Both the position numbers and the translations under genes were made by a program. From NCBI GenBank assembly GCA_000953735.1, contig LN554852.1:4475846-4539845 (forward strand): a DNA stretch of 64,000 bases. Direction: 5' to 3'. Under the pieces are notes generated by a model, which did no database searches, was not told the DNA's origin, and saw nothing but the letters and a program-made list of their open reading frames with translations. The stretch comes from Moritella viscosa. Lineage in GTDB: Bacteria > Pseudomonadota > Gammaproteobacteria > Enterobacterales > Moritellaceae. This document shows, piece by piece, positions 55,434 through 63,955 of the stretch. Positions within the stretch are counted from its first letter, which is position 1, and every line of letters begins with the position of its first letter.

Positions 55434-56365
55434 CGACCTAACTTATTGCTGTGGTTAAAATAATAGCGATAGAAATAAGAAACTGATGGATAGTATTTCT
55501 CAACTAATTGCAGATAAGCCCCATCTTTTTTTATGTCATCTAAATATTGATCAAACGCTTTACGTAGCTCTGGCGAACTTTTTCTAAAGACAGCCCCCAT
55601 TCTTTGTTCTTTTGACACTGGCCCTATCACTTTTATTTCACCGGGCCACTTTTCTAGCGCAATTAAGGTATCAGCAACATCAAGTAAGGTACTTTCGGCA
55701 TCCTTATTTAGGATCGCCGGAACCATTTCATTCAAGCTACGTTCAGTCGCGGGTAATATGATATTGGCACCCGTGCTATAAAGATTATATAAATTAGGGT
55801 CTAGACAGGAATGTTCCATCGCTAACACATCTCTGCCATTAATAAGTTCCTTCACTTTCTTAATGTCTTTATCAATAGAGTTAGTTGGGTGAATAGGTTG
55901 TAGATCTGAATCTGAACGTGCCACGAGCCATACTGCTGAGGGGAAATAATCATTTGAAAAATCGGCTAGTTCAGCACGCCAATCTAAAATAGTGACACCA
56001 TTAGCAATGATATCGCCTTCTATTGCGCATTCATCGCCAATTAGGGTTTGATTGTTTTGGAACTGCGCATGTTGACCGGTTAATTTTCCTATCACATTGT
56101 TCCATTTTGCTGGCACATATTGGTACTCAACACCCAGAGATTCCACAAAACCTTTCACGAGTTCTACATCCAATCCGCTTAACAATTCAAAGTCATCTTT
56201 TTTAATATAAGACACAAAATTTGCGTAAGGTACGCCAATATGACGTAGCACACCTTGTTTTTTTATCTCTTGTAAATCAATAGCCAAGACACCTTGACTA
56301 AAAATCATGGCTGAACCTATAAACAAAATATTATTTATCGTATTTTTAAATTTTGTAACTCTCAT
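55430..56365 (-). CDS. Periplasmic solute-binding protein, SBP_bac_3-like
   Basis: 311 residues with a signal peptide ending at VLA. The amino-acid-binding type pattern is visible: IKKQGVLRHIGVPYANFVSY, LLSGLDVELVKGFVESLGVE, then YVPAKWNNVIGKLTG. It has no permease or ATPase neighbour. The last codons overlap the phosphodiesterase gene (ATGA), so it probably senses a ligand for that protein rather than feeding a transporter. Confidence 0.85.
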   Translation of the reverse strand: MRVTKFKNTINNILFIGSAMIFSQGVLAIDLQEIKKQGVLRHIGVPYANFVSYIKKDDFELLSGLDVELVKGFVESLGVEYQYVPAKWNNVIGKLTGQHAQFQNNQTLIGDECAIEGDIIANGVTILDWRAELADFSNDYFPSAVWLVARSDSDLQPIHPTNSIDKDIKKVKELINGRDVLAMEHSCLDPNLYNLYSTGANIILPATERSLNEMVPAILNKDAESTLLDVADTLIALEKWPGEIKVIGPVSKEQRMGAVFRKSSPELRKAFDQYLDDIKKDGAYLQLVEKYYPSVSYFYRYYFNHSNKLGR

Positions 56366-56431
56366 CGATATACTCTATCTAATCGGCTCTAATTTAAAGA
56401 GAGCGCCCAGTTTAACTGGACGCCTAAGATA

Positions 56432-57832
56432 TTAAGCCATGCGTCTATATAGTTTCTTAATCGCGTTGACTAAACCTCTCACATCCTTTTCATCATGGAA
56501 AAGATGCGTCGAAATTCTTAGAGCATAAGAATTAGTGGTATCTTCTTTATACAACTTAAAATTAGTTGTGCGAATAATGTAGCCGTAGTGGTTACGCAGC
56601 CGATCTCTAAACTCAGTCAGTCGCTCACCATCTTCTAATTCAAATGGGTTAAATGTCGTTAAACCACTCGCCAGCGACTCAACGTTTGGAGAAAAGATAT
56701 ACGCATTAGGCAACGCCTCTGCCAATAATGATTTGCACAATGCGCTTAAATCTAACACGCGTTTTTCAATACGTGCTCGACCAATGTCATCCCACATTTT
56801 ACAGCTATCAACCAAGGCTTGTTTCGCAGGGTAATTATCATTACCTATGTACTGCATTTGATAACAAAGGTAATCAGCATGCGATAATGATGAATTAATA
56901 ATCCAAAGCGGATTAATACGGTCACTCCAGTATTCATTTAAACGTTGTGCATTATCACGTACATATAAAATACCGGTTGCGCCTGGCCCACATTGCCACT
57001 TATGACCAGAGCCAGCATAAAAATCACAATCTATATCGTGAAAATCCAAATCAAGCATACCGATCGAATGCGCACCATCGACGAGTGTTGGTACGGCATA
57101 TTGCGTTGCTAATTCACAAATGCGTTTTGCTGGCAGCTTAGTACCGGTTTTGTAGGTAATATGAGAGAAAACCATAAGACGAACATTCGGGTTTTCATTT
57201 AATGCGGTTCGGAATGCTTCAACATAATCCTCTTCAGTCACGGTTTCAAAACCAGTGTAAACTGGAAGCTGAACTTCCACTATTTTCACTCCGAAACGTT
57301 GTTTAGCAACATTCATTGGCGTTGTAGCAGCCATATGCTCATGGTGCGTAGTCAGAATAACGTCACCTTCTTCAAAGTGAAGGCCATTGATAATAGAACA
57401 TATGCCATCAGTGGTATTACGGCTCAACACTATCTCATGGTGTTCAGCGCCAAACCCCGATGCTACATCAGTCATCATCTCTAGCATATATGGCCAAGAA
57501 CCAAACCGATCATCCATATCCCATGGGTATTTCGCCACAGCTTTATTATTATGATTAAGCCCTGCGAGTACATGTCTTGGCATTGAGCCTGTTGTACCCA
57601 CATTCATGTAGGTTGTTCTTTTATCTAACACAAACTGTTTCTGAACTTTATTCCAAAACTTTCTGTTATGTCTATTATGTGTATGCGGCAACCAATCAGG
57701 ATCTAATTCTGATGCACTCGCTGTATTTGCAAGTACTGAACCACCAAGCCCTACAACCGCCACACTGGCCGCTGTACTTTTAAGAAATTTACGACGATTA
57801 AGACTTTTAGGCCCTTGCTCTATATTGTTCAT
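56432..57832 (-). CDS. Tat-exported class V aminotransferase-like PLP enzyme
   Basis: 466 residues. The N terminus has a Tat signal (LNRRKFLKSTAASVAVVGLGG). The PLP enzyme fold includes TTYMNVGTTGSMPRHV, LVDGAHSIG and the PLP lysine in YAGSGHKWQCGPGATGI. Relatives include isopenicillin N epimerase and cysteine desulfurase-like proteins; the reaction is not predictable. Location outside the cytoplasm is uncommon for PLP enzymes. It lies 66 bases upstream of the binding protein on the same strand, with a 12-base inverted repeat in its promoter region. Confidence 0.87.
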   Translation of the reverse strand: MNNIEQGPKSLNRRKFLKSTAASVAVVGLGGSVLANTASASELDPDWLPHTHNRHNRKFWNKVQKQFVLDKRTTYMNVGTTGSMPRHVLAGLNHNNKAVAKYPWDMDDRFGSWPYMLEMMTDVASGFGAEHHEIVLSRNTTDGICSIINGLHFEEGDVILTTHHEHMAATTPMNVAKQRFGVKIVEVQLPVYTGFETVTEEDYVEAFRTALNENPNVRLMVFSHITYKTGTKLPAKRICELATQYAVPTLVDGAHSIGMLDLDFHDIDCDFYAGSGHKWQCGPGATGILYVRDNAQRLNEYWSDRINPLWIINSSLSHADYLCYQMQYIGNDNYPAKQALVDSCKMWDDIGRARIEKRVLDLSALCKSLLAEALPNAYIFSPNVESLASGLTTFNPFELEDGERLTEFRDRLRNHYGYIIRTTNFKLYKEDTTNSYALRISTHLFHDEKDVRGLVNAIKKLYRRMA

Positions 57833-57870
57833 CCACTTAATTCCTTGTTAAAACATTAATACAGACACAG

Positions 57871-57899
57871 TTAATAATACTTACCATAAGTATTATTAA
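57871..57899 (-). promoter_or_regulatory. 12-base perfect inverted repeat before the aminotransferase gene
   Basis: TTAATAATACTT / AAGTATTATTAA with a 5-base spacer (ACCAT), 39 bases before the start codon. No T run follows, and its place argues for an operator rather than a terminator. The binding regulator is unknown; an HxlR-family gene is close. Confidence 0.6.
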
Positions 57900-58125
57900 C
57901 AGAATTCAGCGCTATGTTATTCGAAAATATAGATATGTTAAATCATCGAGATCAAATTATTGTGGTTTATCCACAAGCGGTTAAGGTTCACTCTATTTAT
58001 TGAACACCAGATAAACATAGCCGTAGCATTGACGTCTATGTTTAGGCATCACATATGCAGAGATAGTAGATTCATTTATGTTGAATAATGCCAAAGAAGA
58101 CAGTACTCAATAATAGCGGCTAGAA

Positions 58126-58473
58126 TCAAGTACTGTATTTGTTATCAATTTCATCTTGTAAAGTGTCGAGCTGCGTCAAAACATCAAGAAATTTATAACC
58201 AAATTCCGTTACATGATATTCAACTCTCGGAGGTAATTCGTTGTAGACAACTTTATCTAAGATACCAAATTCAACATTTCGTTTTAAACATTGATTTAAT
58301 ACTTTAGTGCTTAAGCCTTCCACATTACGTACCATTTCACCCGGGCGGTTAATGTTATTAGCCAGTAACTGATAGACAGTCAATGACCATTTACAGCCAT
58401 AAATACTTTCGACCATTCTTGCGCTATTTTCCGGTGTAGTTTTTCTTACAAATATTTTTTCGTTATTATTCAT
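58126..58473 (-). CDS. HxlR-family transcriptional regulator
   Basis: 115 residues with the winged helix-turn-helix of the HxlR/MarR-like group: YGCKWSLTVYQLLANNINRP, then LSTKVLNQCLKRNVEFGILD, and the wing VVYNELPPRVEYHVTEFGYK. Such proteins often respond to redox or electrophile stress through cysteines; Cys at the N-terminal YGCKW and NQCLKR are present. It is divergent from the SDR gene and likely controls it. Confidence 0.88.
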   Translation of the reverse strand: MNNNEKIFVRKTTPENSARMVESIYGCKWSLTVYQLLANNINRPGEMVRNVEGLSTKVLNQCLKRNVEFGILDKVVYNELPPRVEYHVTEFGYKFLDVLTQLDTLQDEIDNKYST

Positions 58474-58479
58474 AAAGAT

Positions 58480-58515
58480 GTACCAATAAGTACCTAGGTA
58501 ACCAATTTGTACTTA
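58480..58515. promoter_or_regulatory. Candidate HxlR operator between regulator and SDR genes
   Basis: TAAGTAC (58487-58493) and GTACTTA (58509-58515) form an inverted repeat with a 15-base gap. A third GTAC lies at 58480-58483. Position between divergent genes suits autoregulation and control of the SDR gene. Confidence 0.5.
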
Positions 58516-58575
58516 CTATTAAATAAGTGAGTTAACACCTAAGATTACCACATACAAAATCTTAGGAGAAAGAAA

Positions 58576-59344
58576 ATGACATTTACTCAATCAGGTATAG
58601 CTCTCATCATTGGTGGCACAAGTGGCATGGGATTTGAAACAGCAAAACAACTTGTAACTCAACGTATTCCCGTTGCAATTGTTGGTAATAATATCGACAA
58701 ACTAGACGCTGCAGTTTCTGAACTTAGTCAAATCGGAGACGTTACAGGCATTCAATTAAACCTCTATGACCAAGACAGTGTCGCGCAATTTATTAACAAT
58801 ATAACCAAGCAGGATAAAAACATCGGTTACCTTGTTAATGCCGCGGGTTACTTTAATCCAAAACCGTTTATCGATCATACCGAGCAAGACTACGATCAGT
58901 ACCACGAATTAAACAAAGCAACATTTAAAATCACCCAAGCAGTGACTAAAAAAATGATCACAAATGGTGGTGGTAATGTGGTTAATATCGGTTCTATGTG
59001 GGGAAAACAAGCAATTAAAGCCACACCTTCTTCTGCGTACTCGATGGCAAAAGCAGGGTTACACGCCTTAACTCAACATATGGCAATGGAATTGGCCGAA
59101 CATAATATTCGCGTTAATGCAGTATCGCCTGCAGTAGTAAAAACACCAATATATGAGACATTTATCAGTCCTGAAGATATGGATGCGACATTAGCAAGTT
59201 TTAACGCATTCAACCCAATCGGTCGTGTAGGTACACCAGAAGATATTGCCAACAGTATTTGTTTCTTACTATCAGATCAATCAAGCTGGGTAACAGGTGC
59301 AATCTGGGATGTCGACGGGGGGGGTTATTGCAGGTCGTAATTAA
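58576..59344 (+). CDS. Short-chain dehydrogenase/reductase, C-terminal frameshift at a G8 tract
   Basis: About 254-255 residues. The NAD(P) loop is [14 protein letters not shown], the active site has Ser (IGSMWGKQ region) and Tyr/Lys in SAYSMAKAG. Read as is, the end is [10 protein letters not shown], stopping at 59340. With 7 rather than 8 G at 59317-59324 it would read [11 protein letters not shown] and stop at 59344, the usual SDR end. So a one-base insertion in the G tract alters the last residues only; the enzyme core is whole and may still work. Start supported by TAGGAGAAAG. Confidence 0.9.
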
Positions 59345-59348
59345 AATA

Positions 59349-59383
59349 TAACAAAGCCTCAATATAGGTTGAGGCTTTGTTAT
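59349..59383 (+). terminator. Terminator after the SDR gene
   Basis: ACAAAGCCTCAA / TTGAGGCTTTGT perfect inverted repeat with a 6-base loop. Confidence 0.88.
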
Positions 59384-59514
59384 TTAGATATGTATGCCAA
59401 GGACAAACTTGAGCGACCACTCCTTTGGAAGAGGATTTTTAATTCCTTAGCCCCTTACAGTAGTTCTAAATCTTTTAATCTGGTTAGATGACTTGCTGTC
59501 AGTGGTGTTAAGGT

Positions 59515-59658
59515 TCAAGATCGTTTTTTGGTGCCGCCCTGAACAGCTTTGAACCTAGGGTTGGCTTTGCAGATAACATAAACACGACCACGACGTTTCA
59601 CAATCTGGCAATCAGGGTGTCTCTGCTTAGCACTTTTAAGTGAGCTTAAAACCTTCAT
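59515..59658 (-). CDS. rpmJ: Ribosomal protein L36, type B (zinc-free paralogue)
   Basis: 47 residues: [20 protein letters not shown], then [20 protein letters not shown] and a basic end. It matches YkgO, with two Cys rather than the four zinc-site residues of the ordinary form. AAGGAGG lies within the end of rpmE2, and the ATG is one base past the rpmE2 stop. It replaces zinc-carrying L36 when zinc is scarce. Confidence 0.93.
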   Translation of the reverse strand: MKVLSSLKSAKQRHPDCQIVKRRGRVYVICKANPRFKAVQGGTKKRS

Positions 59659-59659
59659 A

Positions 59660-59920
59660 TCAAACCTCCTTTTGGCTCTTTAATCCACCAAATCGGCGAT
59701 TAAACTGTGCCACACGACCATCACTATGGATCGTTTTTTGTTTACCCGTATAAAAAGGATGTGATTCACTTGATACATCCAGTGGCACATAAGGATATGT
59801 TGTACCGTCAATTTCTACCGTTCTATTCGCTTTCAACGTTGAACCGACTATAAAATATTTATCTGCTGCTATATCGTGAAAAGCGACTTTTTGATAATCC
59901 GGGTGGATGCCTTGTTTCAT
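59660..59920 (-). CDS. rpmE2: Ribosomal protein L31, type B (zinc-free paralogue)
   Basis: 86 residues ([20 protein letters not shown]..., [23 protein letters not shown]) with no cysteine, the C-minus form YkgM. It replaces zinc-binding L31 and frees zinc. It forms an operon with type B rpmJ. A perfect Zur-like palindrome lies just upstream. Confidence 0.95.
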   Translation of the reverse strand: MKQGIHPDYQKVAFHDIAADKYFIVGSTLKANRTVEIDGTTYPYVPLDVSSESHPFYTGKQKTIHSDGRVAQFNRRFGGLKSQKEV

Positions 59921-59932
59921 TATTGCCTCGAG

Positions 59933-59950
59933 GTTATGTTATAACATAAC
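59933..59950 (-). promoter_or_regulatory. Zur-type operator upstream of rpmE2-rpmJ
   Basis: GTTATGTTATAACATAAC is an 18-base perfect palindrome 13 bases before the rpmE2 start. It matches the centre of the gammaproteobacterial Zur consensus (TGTTATA-TATAACA). Zur control of this gene pair is well established elsewhere. Confidence 0.8.
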
Positions 59951-59966
59951 ACTTAGTTTACTCAAT

Positions 59967-59985
59967 TATTAATGAGAATCAATAA
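59967..59985. promoter_or_regulatory. Fur-like site near the rpmE2 promoter
   Basis: ATTAATGAGAATCAATAAC matches 14 of 19 positions of the classic Fur consensus. It lies 47-65 bases before rpmE2. Because Zur and Fur sites look alike, this could be a chance match. Confidence 0.3.
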
Positions 59986-60122
59986 CAATTAGGATTAATC
60001 TACATTTATGTCCATTAAATTTATTAAACATACCTCTATCCCACTGACATATAACCACGACCATTCGAAATCCTGAGTTAGAATTTAAAATAGTCGTGTA
60101 TATAAACCTGTTCAAGAAAAGT

Positions 60123-61015
60123 CTATTTTTTAGAGTAACCAAAGATATCATTGTCGTTATTAGACTTACCGCTAACTTTTTCTTCTATATCCCAATGCTC
60201 TACTATTTTTCCTTCGTCATTAAAGCGAAAAATATCGATGTAGCCTGTGCCTAGGTCACTTTTAATATCGAGGTTAGTTTGGCGTGAATGAACGAGAACC
60301 ATATCGCCCATCGCTATCGTTTTAGCTATCTCCGTTTTTAAACGAACACCGTCAGAGGCCAAGCTTTTCAAATAATCAACAAGCGCTTTCGGACCATCTG
60401 CAACATAGGGTTATGTTGGATATACTGCTCGGCAACAAAATTATCAACAGCAGATACATTTGATGGATTATTAAAGGACGCTAATAGTGCCAGTGAACGT
60501 TCTCTGTTTTGCTCTTTGTTCTGTCGCGAATATATATCAGCGTCAGGACCTTGATACATCGTATTTTTATTCGCTGATTCTGTAGGCACCTTCTGATAAT
60601 GGTCCCAGTGCTCGACTAACGTCCCTTTTTCTGTACGCCAAATATCGATATAGACATACACATCGCCACTGGTTGCCGTCCATGCTGAATGAATTGCAAC
60701 ATAAGGACCTTCTGCGATAGTACGCAAAATTTCTACCTTAACACCTGGATCATTCGTCAACTCTAGCGCCACGGCTGAAATTAGCTGTGCAGGACCGTCA
60801 CCATAGGCGGGAGCGTGCTGCAAGTATGTTTCACCTACATATCGAGAGAAATTATTAAGGTTTCGATACTTAATGACATCGAAATAAAATCCCTGCGCTA
60901 TTTCAACAGACTGTTCTGTCTGTTCGTCTATCATCTTGATTTGAGCAAAGCTCGGCACCGCTAGCAATAATCCCAAACTAAGTGTCGCTGTAACTAAAGT
61001 ACGTTTTAATATCAT
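60123..61015 (-). pseudogene. Exported double SnoaL-like protein, frameshifted in the middle
   Basis: Signal peptide (LVTATLSLGLLLAVPSFA) followed by two SnoaL/NTF2-like domains with parallel motifs: VAIHSAWTATSGDVYVYIDIW ... LVEHWDHYQKV and VLVHSRQTNLD ... YIDIFRFNDEGKIVEHWDIE. The first frame ends at 60368 after QYIQHNPMLQ; adding one base near 60405 (CCTATGTT to CCTAATGTT) gives QHNPNVADGPKALVDYLKSL and joins domain two, for 297 residues. Divergent from the LysR gene, which may control it. SnoaL proteins of this sort lack an assigned substrate. Confidence 0.8.
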
Positions 61016-61102
61016 TGTGAAATATCCATCTGTTGTTGTGAGATTAAAACGATTATGATTAGTCACATTGGATTAATAAATATCATGAGTTAAATACCAG
61101 CT

Positions 61103-61990
61103 ATGAAAAAAATCGATTACACGTCCTTAGATGTGCGCTTACTACGTATGTTTATCAGCGTTTATGACTGCCAATCAGTGACGAAAGCGGCTGCGACATT
61201 AGAATTAACACAATCAACTGTTAGTCACGGTCTTAATCAATTGCGCCAGATAGTACAAGATGATTTGTTCGTACAATCAGGTAGAAGTATTACCGCGACA
61301 CCAAAAGCAGATGTACTGATAGATAAAGCACGTGAGATTGTCGTCGCAATGCAAGATTTCGCCACCCCTGAACAATATAATCCCATGCTAGATACTTCTA
61401 CCTTTACCATCGCAGCTAGCGATTATGAGATAGAAACCATTATCAAACCGTTACTTAAAAAACTTCGGGTACAAGCACCATTGAGTACATTGCACATTGC
61501 CCCTGCACGAACACAATCTCAGTGGGCAAGTTTATTGCGTTCAGGAGAGGTTGATCTAGTGCTATCTCCAACCTTAGATAGCAGTGAACTCGATCTAGTA
61601 CAAACAACACTATTCAGTGATAGAGAAGTGTGTTTTTACGATCCCGAGTATCAGAGAGCCCCAAAAACATTAGCGCAATACTGTCAATTACCGCATGCCA
61701 TAATGTCATTTAATAACTCGCAGAAAACAGATATTGATATGGACTTGCAACGTTTAGGTGCAAACCGAAAAATTGTGGCTAGTGCACCAAGTTTTAGCGC
61801 CCTAGCCTCTTTAATTAAAGGCACTGATATTATAGTGACAATGCCCTCAAAACTATCGAAATCATTATTCAAAGAATTCGCGCAGACCCCAGCACCTTTT
61901 GAAGTATCTCCTTTTGAAATAGTAAAAATTTGGCATACCCGTAATCGTAATTCACAACGCCATATTTGGTTAAAAAATTTAATTGAATAA
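61103..61990 (+). CDS. LysR-family transcriptional regulator
   Basis: 295 residues. The helix-turn-helix is LLRMFISVYDCQSVTKAAATLEL followed by TQSTVSHGLNQLRQIVQDD, then a periplasmic-binding-protein-like effector domain. Divergent from the exported SnoaL gene with about 87 bases between starts, the usual layout for a LysR regulator and its target. Effector unknown. Confidence 0.92.
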   Translation: MKKIDYTSLDVRLLRMFISVYDCQSVTKAAATLELTQSTVSHGLNQLRQIVQDDLFVQSGRSITATPKADVLIDKAREIVVAMQDFATPEQYNPMLDTSTFTIAASDYEIETIIKPLLKKLRVQAPLSTLHIAPARTQSQWASLLRSGEVDLVLSPTLDSSELDLVQTTLFSDREVCFYDPEYQRAPKTLAQYCQLPHAIMSFNNSQKTDIDMDLQRLGANRKIVASAPSFSALASLIKGTDIIVTMPSKLSKSLFKEFAQTPAPFEVSPFEIVKIWHTRNRNSQRHIWLKNLIE

Positions 61991-62024
61991 ACAGGACTGG
62001 GACCGAAAAGTGCCGGGTATAAGG

Positions 62025-63159
62025 TTAGGTAGAATGAGACCAAGTACTTGATAGATCATCAAGATAGTTCATCACCATTTTGCTCGCTTCTTCCATAGCG
62101 AGTAAATGTTCAATTGCCCGTTTTTTTTCACCGTTAAATATTAAGCTTAAAGCTTCAACTCCGTTTTTATGCACTTCTCGATGTGGTTCATCTAGCTTTC
62201 TAAACGGTGATGTATTGCCATAAATTTCAGCCCCCACACTTTGATACCATTTGCCTAATCGGCACATAGTATGGTCTGTAAAGTCATCAATTGACTTATT
62301 ACTAACACCCGATGCAACGGCATAAATCTCTCCCTTCCAAACAATATGATCTAATTTCACAGTCTGAATAAAAGTGCGTAATGAAGCATGGTTAATTGTT
62401 TGGTTCATTGAAGTGCAGTGGGTCACAATCGAAGTGTAATCATCATTTAATTTCTCGACACCTCCTGATAATTGACTATTACTATTTTGGATATCATTTA
62501 CTGAACCAACAGTCTCAGACTGTCGATTCAATAATACCATTCACTAATTCAGCTACCTCGCTTGCAGATGAATTGGTATTATTGGCTAATGCTCTAACTT
62601 CATCAGCCACAACACTAAATCCTCTTCCAGCATCGCCAGCACGTGCAGCTTCTATGGCAGCATTCAGCGCAAGTAAATTAGTTTGGTCCGAAATCTTTGA
62701 GATTGTCGAAACGAACGCACTTATACTCGCGGCCATTTTTGACAGTCCAGAAATATTATCTGTCATCCCCATCATTTTATGGGTTAAGTCTTGCATTTCA
62801 GAAACGATATGCTTTAAAGAATGGCTTGAAACATCAAGTAACTCTTTAATATTGTCACTCGATTGATTCTCTAACTCAATTGCTTGATATGAAGACAATA
62901 CGGTTTCCCTAACCCCTTCGACATGGTTGATACACTCAATAGTACATTTCAGAAGCATATGTTTAAATTCGATATCAGGATTATTCAATGCTTTATCCAA
63001 TTGCTCAGATAGTCCTTGGTTTTTTAATTCCAAATTTCTATTTTGCAATTTTAAATCATTAACTTGATCCTTCAAGTCTCCATTTTCTTGAAACATAACA
63101 CTATATTTTGATTGTAAAACAAACATCCGAACCCCAAAAAATATATCGTAAAACCACAA
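62025..63159 (-). pseudogene. Soluble methyl-accepting protein with zinc-binding CZB domain, frameshifted
   Basis: Starts at TTG 63159 with AAGGAG ahead (ATG 63126 is an alternative). A coiled-coil lead and a chemoreceptor signalling domain ([20 protein letters not shown]) are followed by a CZB domain with its ligands in HIVWKGEIY, CRLGKWY and PHREVH. The first frame stops at 62515; the second begins at 62540. Removing one base near 62523 joins them as [16 protein letters not shown] and gives a 377-residue protein. No membrane helix is clear, so cytoplasmic. CZB domains bind zinc and can sense hypochlorite. Confidence 0.83.
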
Positions 63160-63260
63160 AATACTCCTTATTACATATTTAGATATAGGTAGTCACTAAT
63201 AAAGAGGTATTTATCACAATTATATAACATACATATAGCTGTCATCGAAGAAGCTTATAT

Positions 63261-63283
63261 TGGAGGGAGAAATGGGATTCGAA
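63261..63283 (-). other. tRNA 3'-end fragment
   Basis: On the minus strand GTTCGAATCCCAT then TTCTCCC, T and CCA reproduce the T loop, T-stem 3' strand, acceptor 3' strand, discriminator and CCA of a tRNA with exact spacing. The matching 5' part is not present. This may be a scar of integration at a tRNA gene or a chance match. Confidence 0.35.
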
Positions 63284-63322
63284 CAAAGGGAAATTAGCGT
63301 AAGTTTTTGATTGTTATTTTAA

Positions 63323-63955
63323 TTAAAATCTAACTTTAATATTAGCACCAGCATAAGTACTATCAAACTTATCATTAAACCCTGCAGTATAGAAAGCACC
63401 AACACCAACATTTTTGGTCACATAATATGATAGTTTTGTGGTAACGAGTGTTGTTATTAATGAATACGAAGATGAATCAGATATAATAACTTGTGTTACG
63501 CCTTCAACGTTATCGGTAAAACCATATCTGAGCCCAAGATGAGCACCTATGTCATAATTATCATAACTATAATCAGTATCGGTATCGGTATCGGTACCTT
63601 CTAACGCTAACCAATCAAATGCAACTTCACCACCAAGTACAACGTCGACTTTTTCTGCCAGTGAGATTCGATACAATAACCCCATATTTAAAGTTAGAAT
63701 TTTTGCTAAATCATTTATTTCTTCACCTGAAAATGAATACTTCATTATCACTTTTTCATTAAGCATTAATTCACTACCGATAGAAATGACTTTCATATTA
63801 TCCTCATTGCCATCAGCTTTATAAGTTTTATAGCCAACTTCGACTTCTGCGAAGTTATAATTAACAGGTGTATTATAAGCTCTATAATCAAGGTTGAGTT
63901 CTGCATTTGTAACATTTGAAACCAATAATACACTTAGGAATAATATCTTTTTCAT
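63323..63955 (-). CDS. Outer-membrane beta-barrel protein
   Basis: 210 residues with a signal peptide (ILFLSVLLVSNVTNA) and alternating hydrophobic/polar strands, ending in a C-terminal Phe (GANIKVRF) typical of barrels. It resembles small OmpA/OmpW-like barrels, without a specific family I can name. A TDTDTDTD run lies in a loop and is encoded by a hexanucleotide repeat. A bare ribosome-binding site (AGGACG) precedes the ATG at 63955. Confidence 0.75.
   Translation of the reverse strand: MKKILFLSVLLVSNVTNAELNLDYRAYNTPVNYNFAEVEVGYKTYKADGNEDNMKVISIGSELMLNEKVIMKYSFSGEEINDLAKILTLNMGLLYRISLAEKVDVVLGGEVAFDWLALEGTDTDTDTDYSYDNYDIGAHLGLRYGFTDNVEGVTQVIISDSSSYSLITTLVTTKLSYYVTKNVGVGAFYTAGFNDKFDSTYAGANIKVRF
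63575..63598 (-). repeat. Hexanucleotide repeat encoding Thr-Asp units
   Basis: GGTATC-type 6-base units in four near-identical copies within the barrel gene. Changes in copy number would keep frame and lengthen or shorten a predicted surface loop. Confidence 0.75.

Noticed and set aside
59381-59514. Hidden small RNA or gene after the SDR terminator
   Set aside because: No open frame, no strong hairpin and no promoter could be supported.
60001-60122. Small gene between rpmE2 and the SnoaL gene
   Set aside because: Only short frames without ribosome-binding sites; nothing recognisable.
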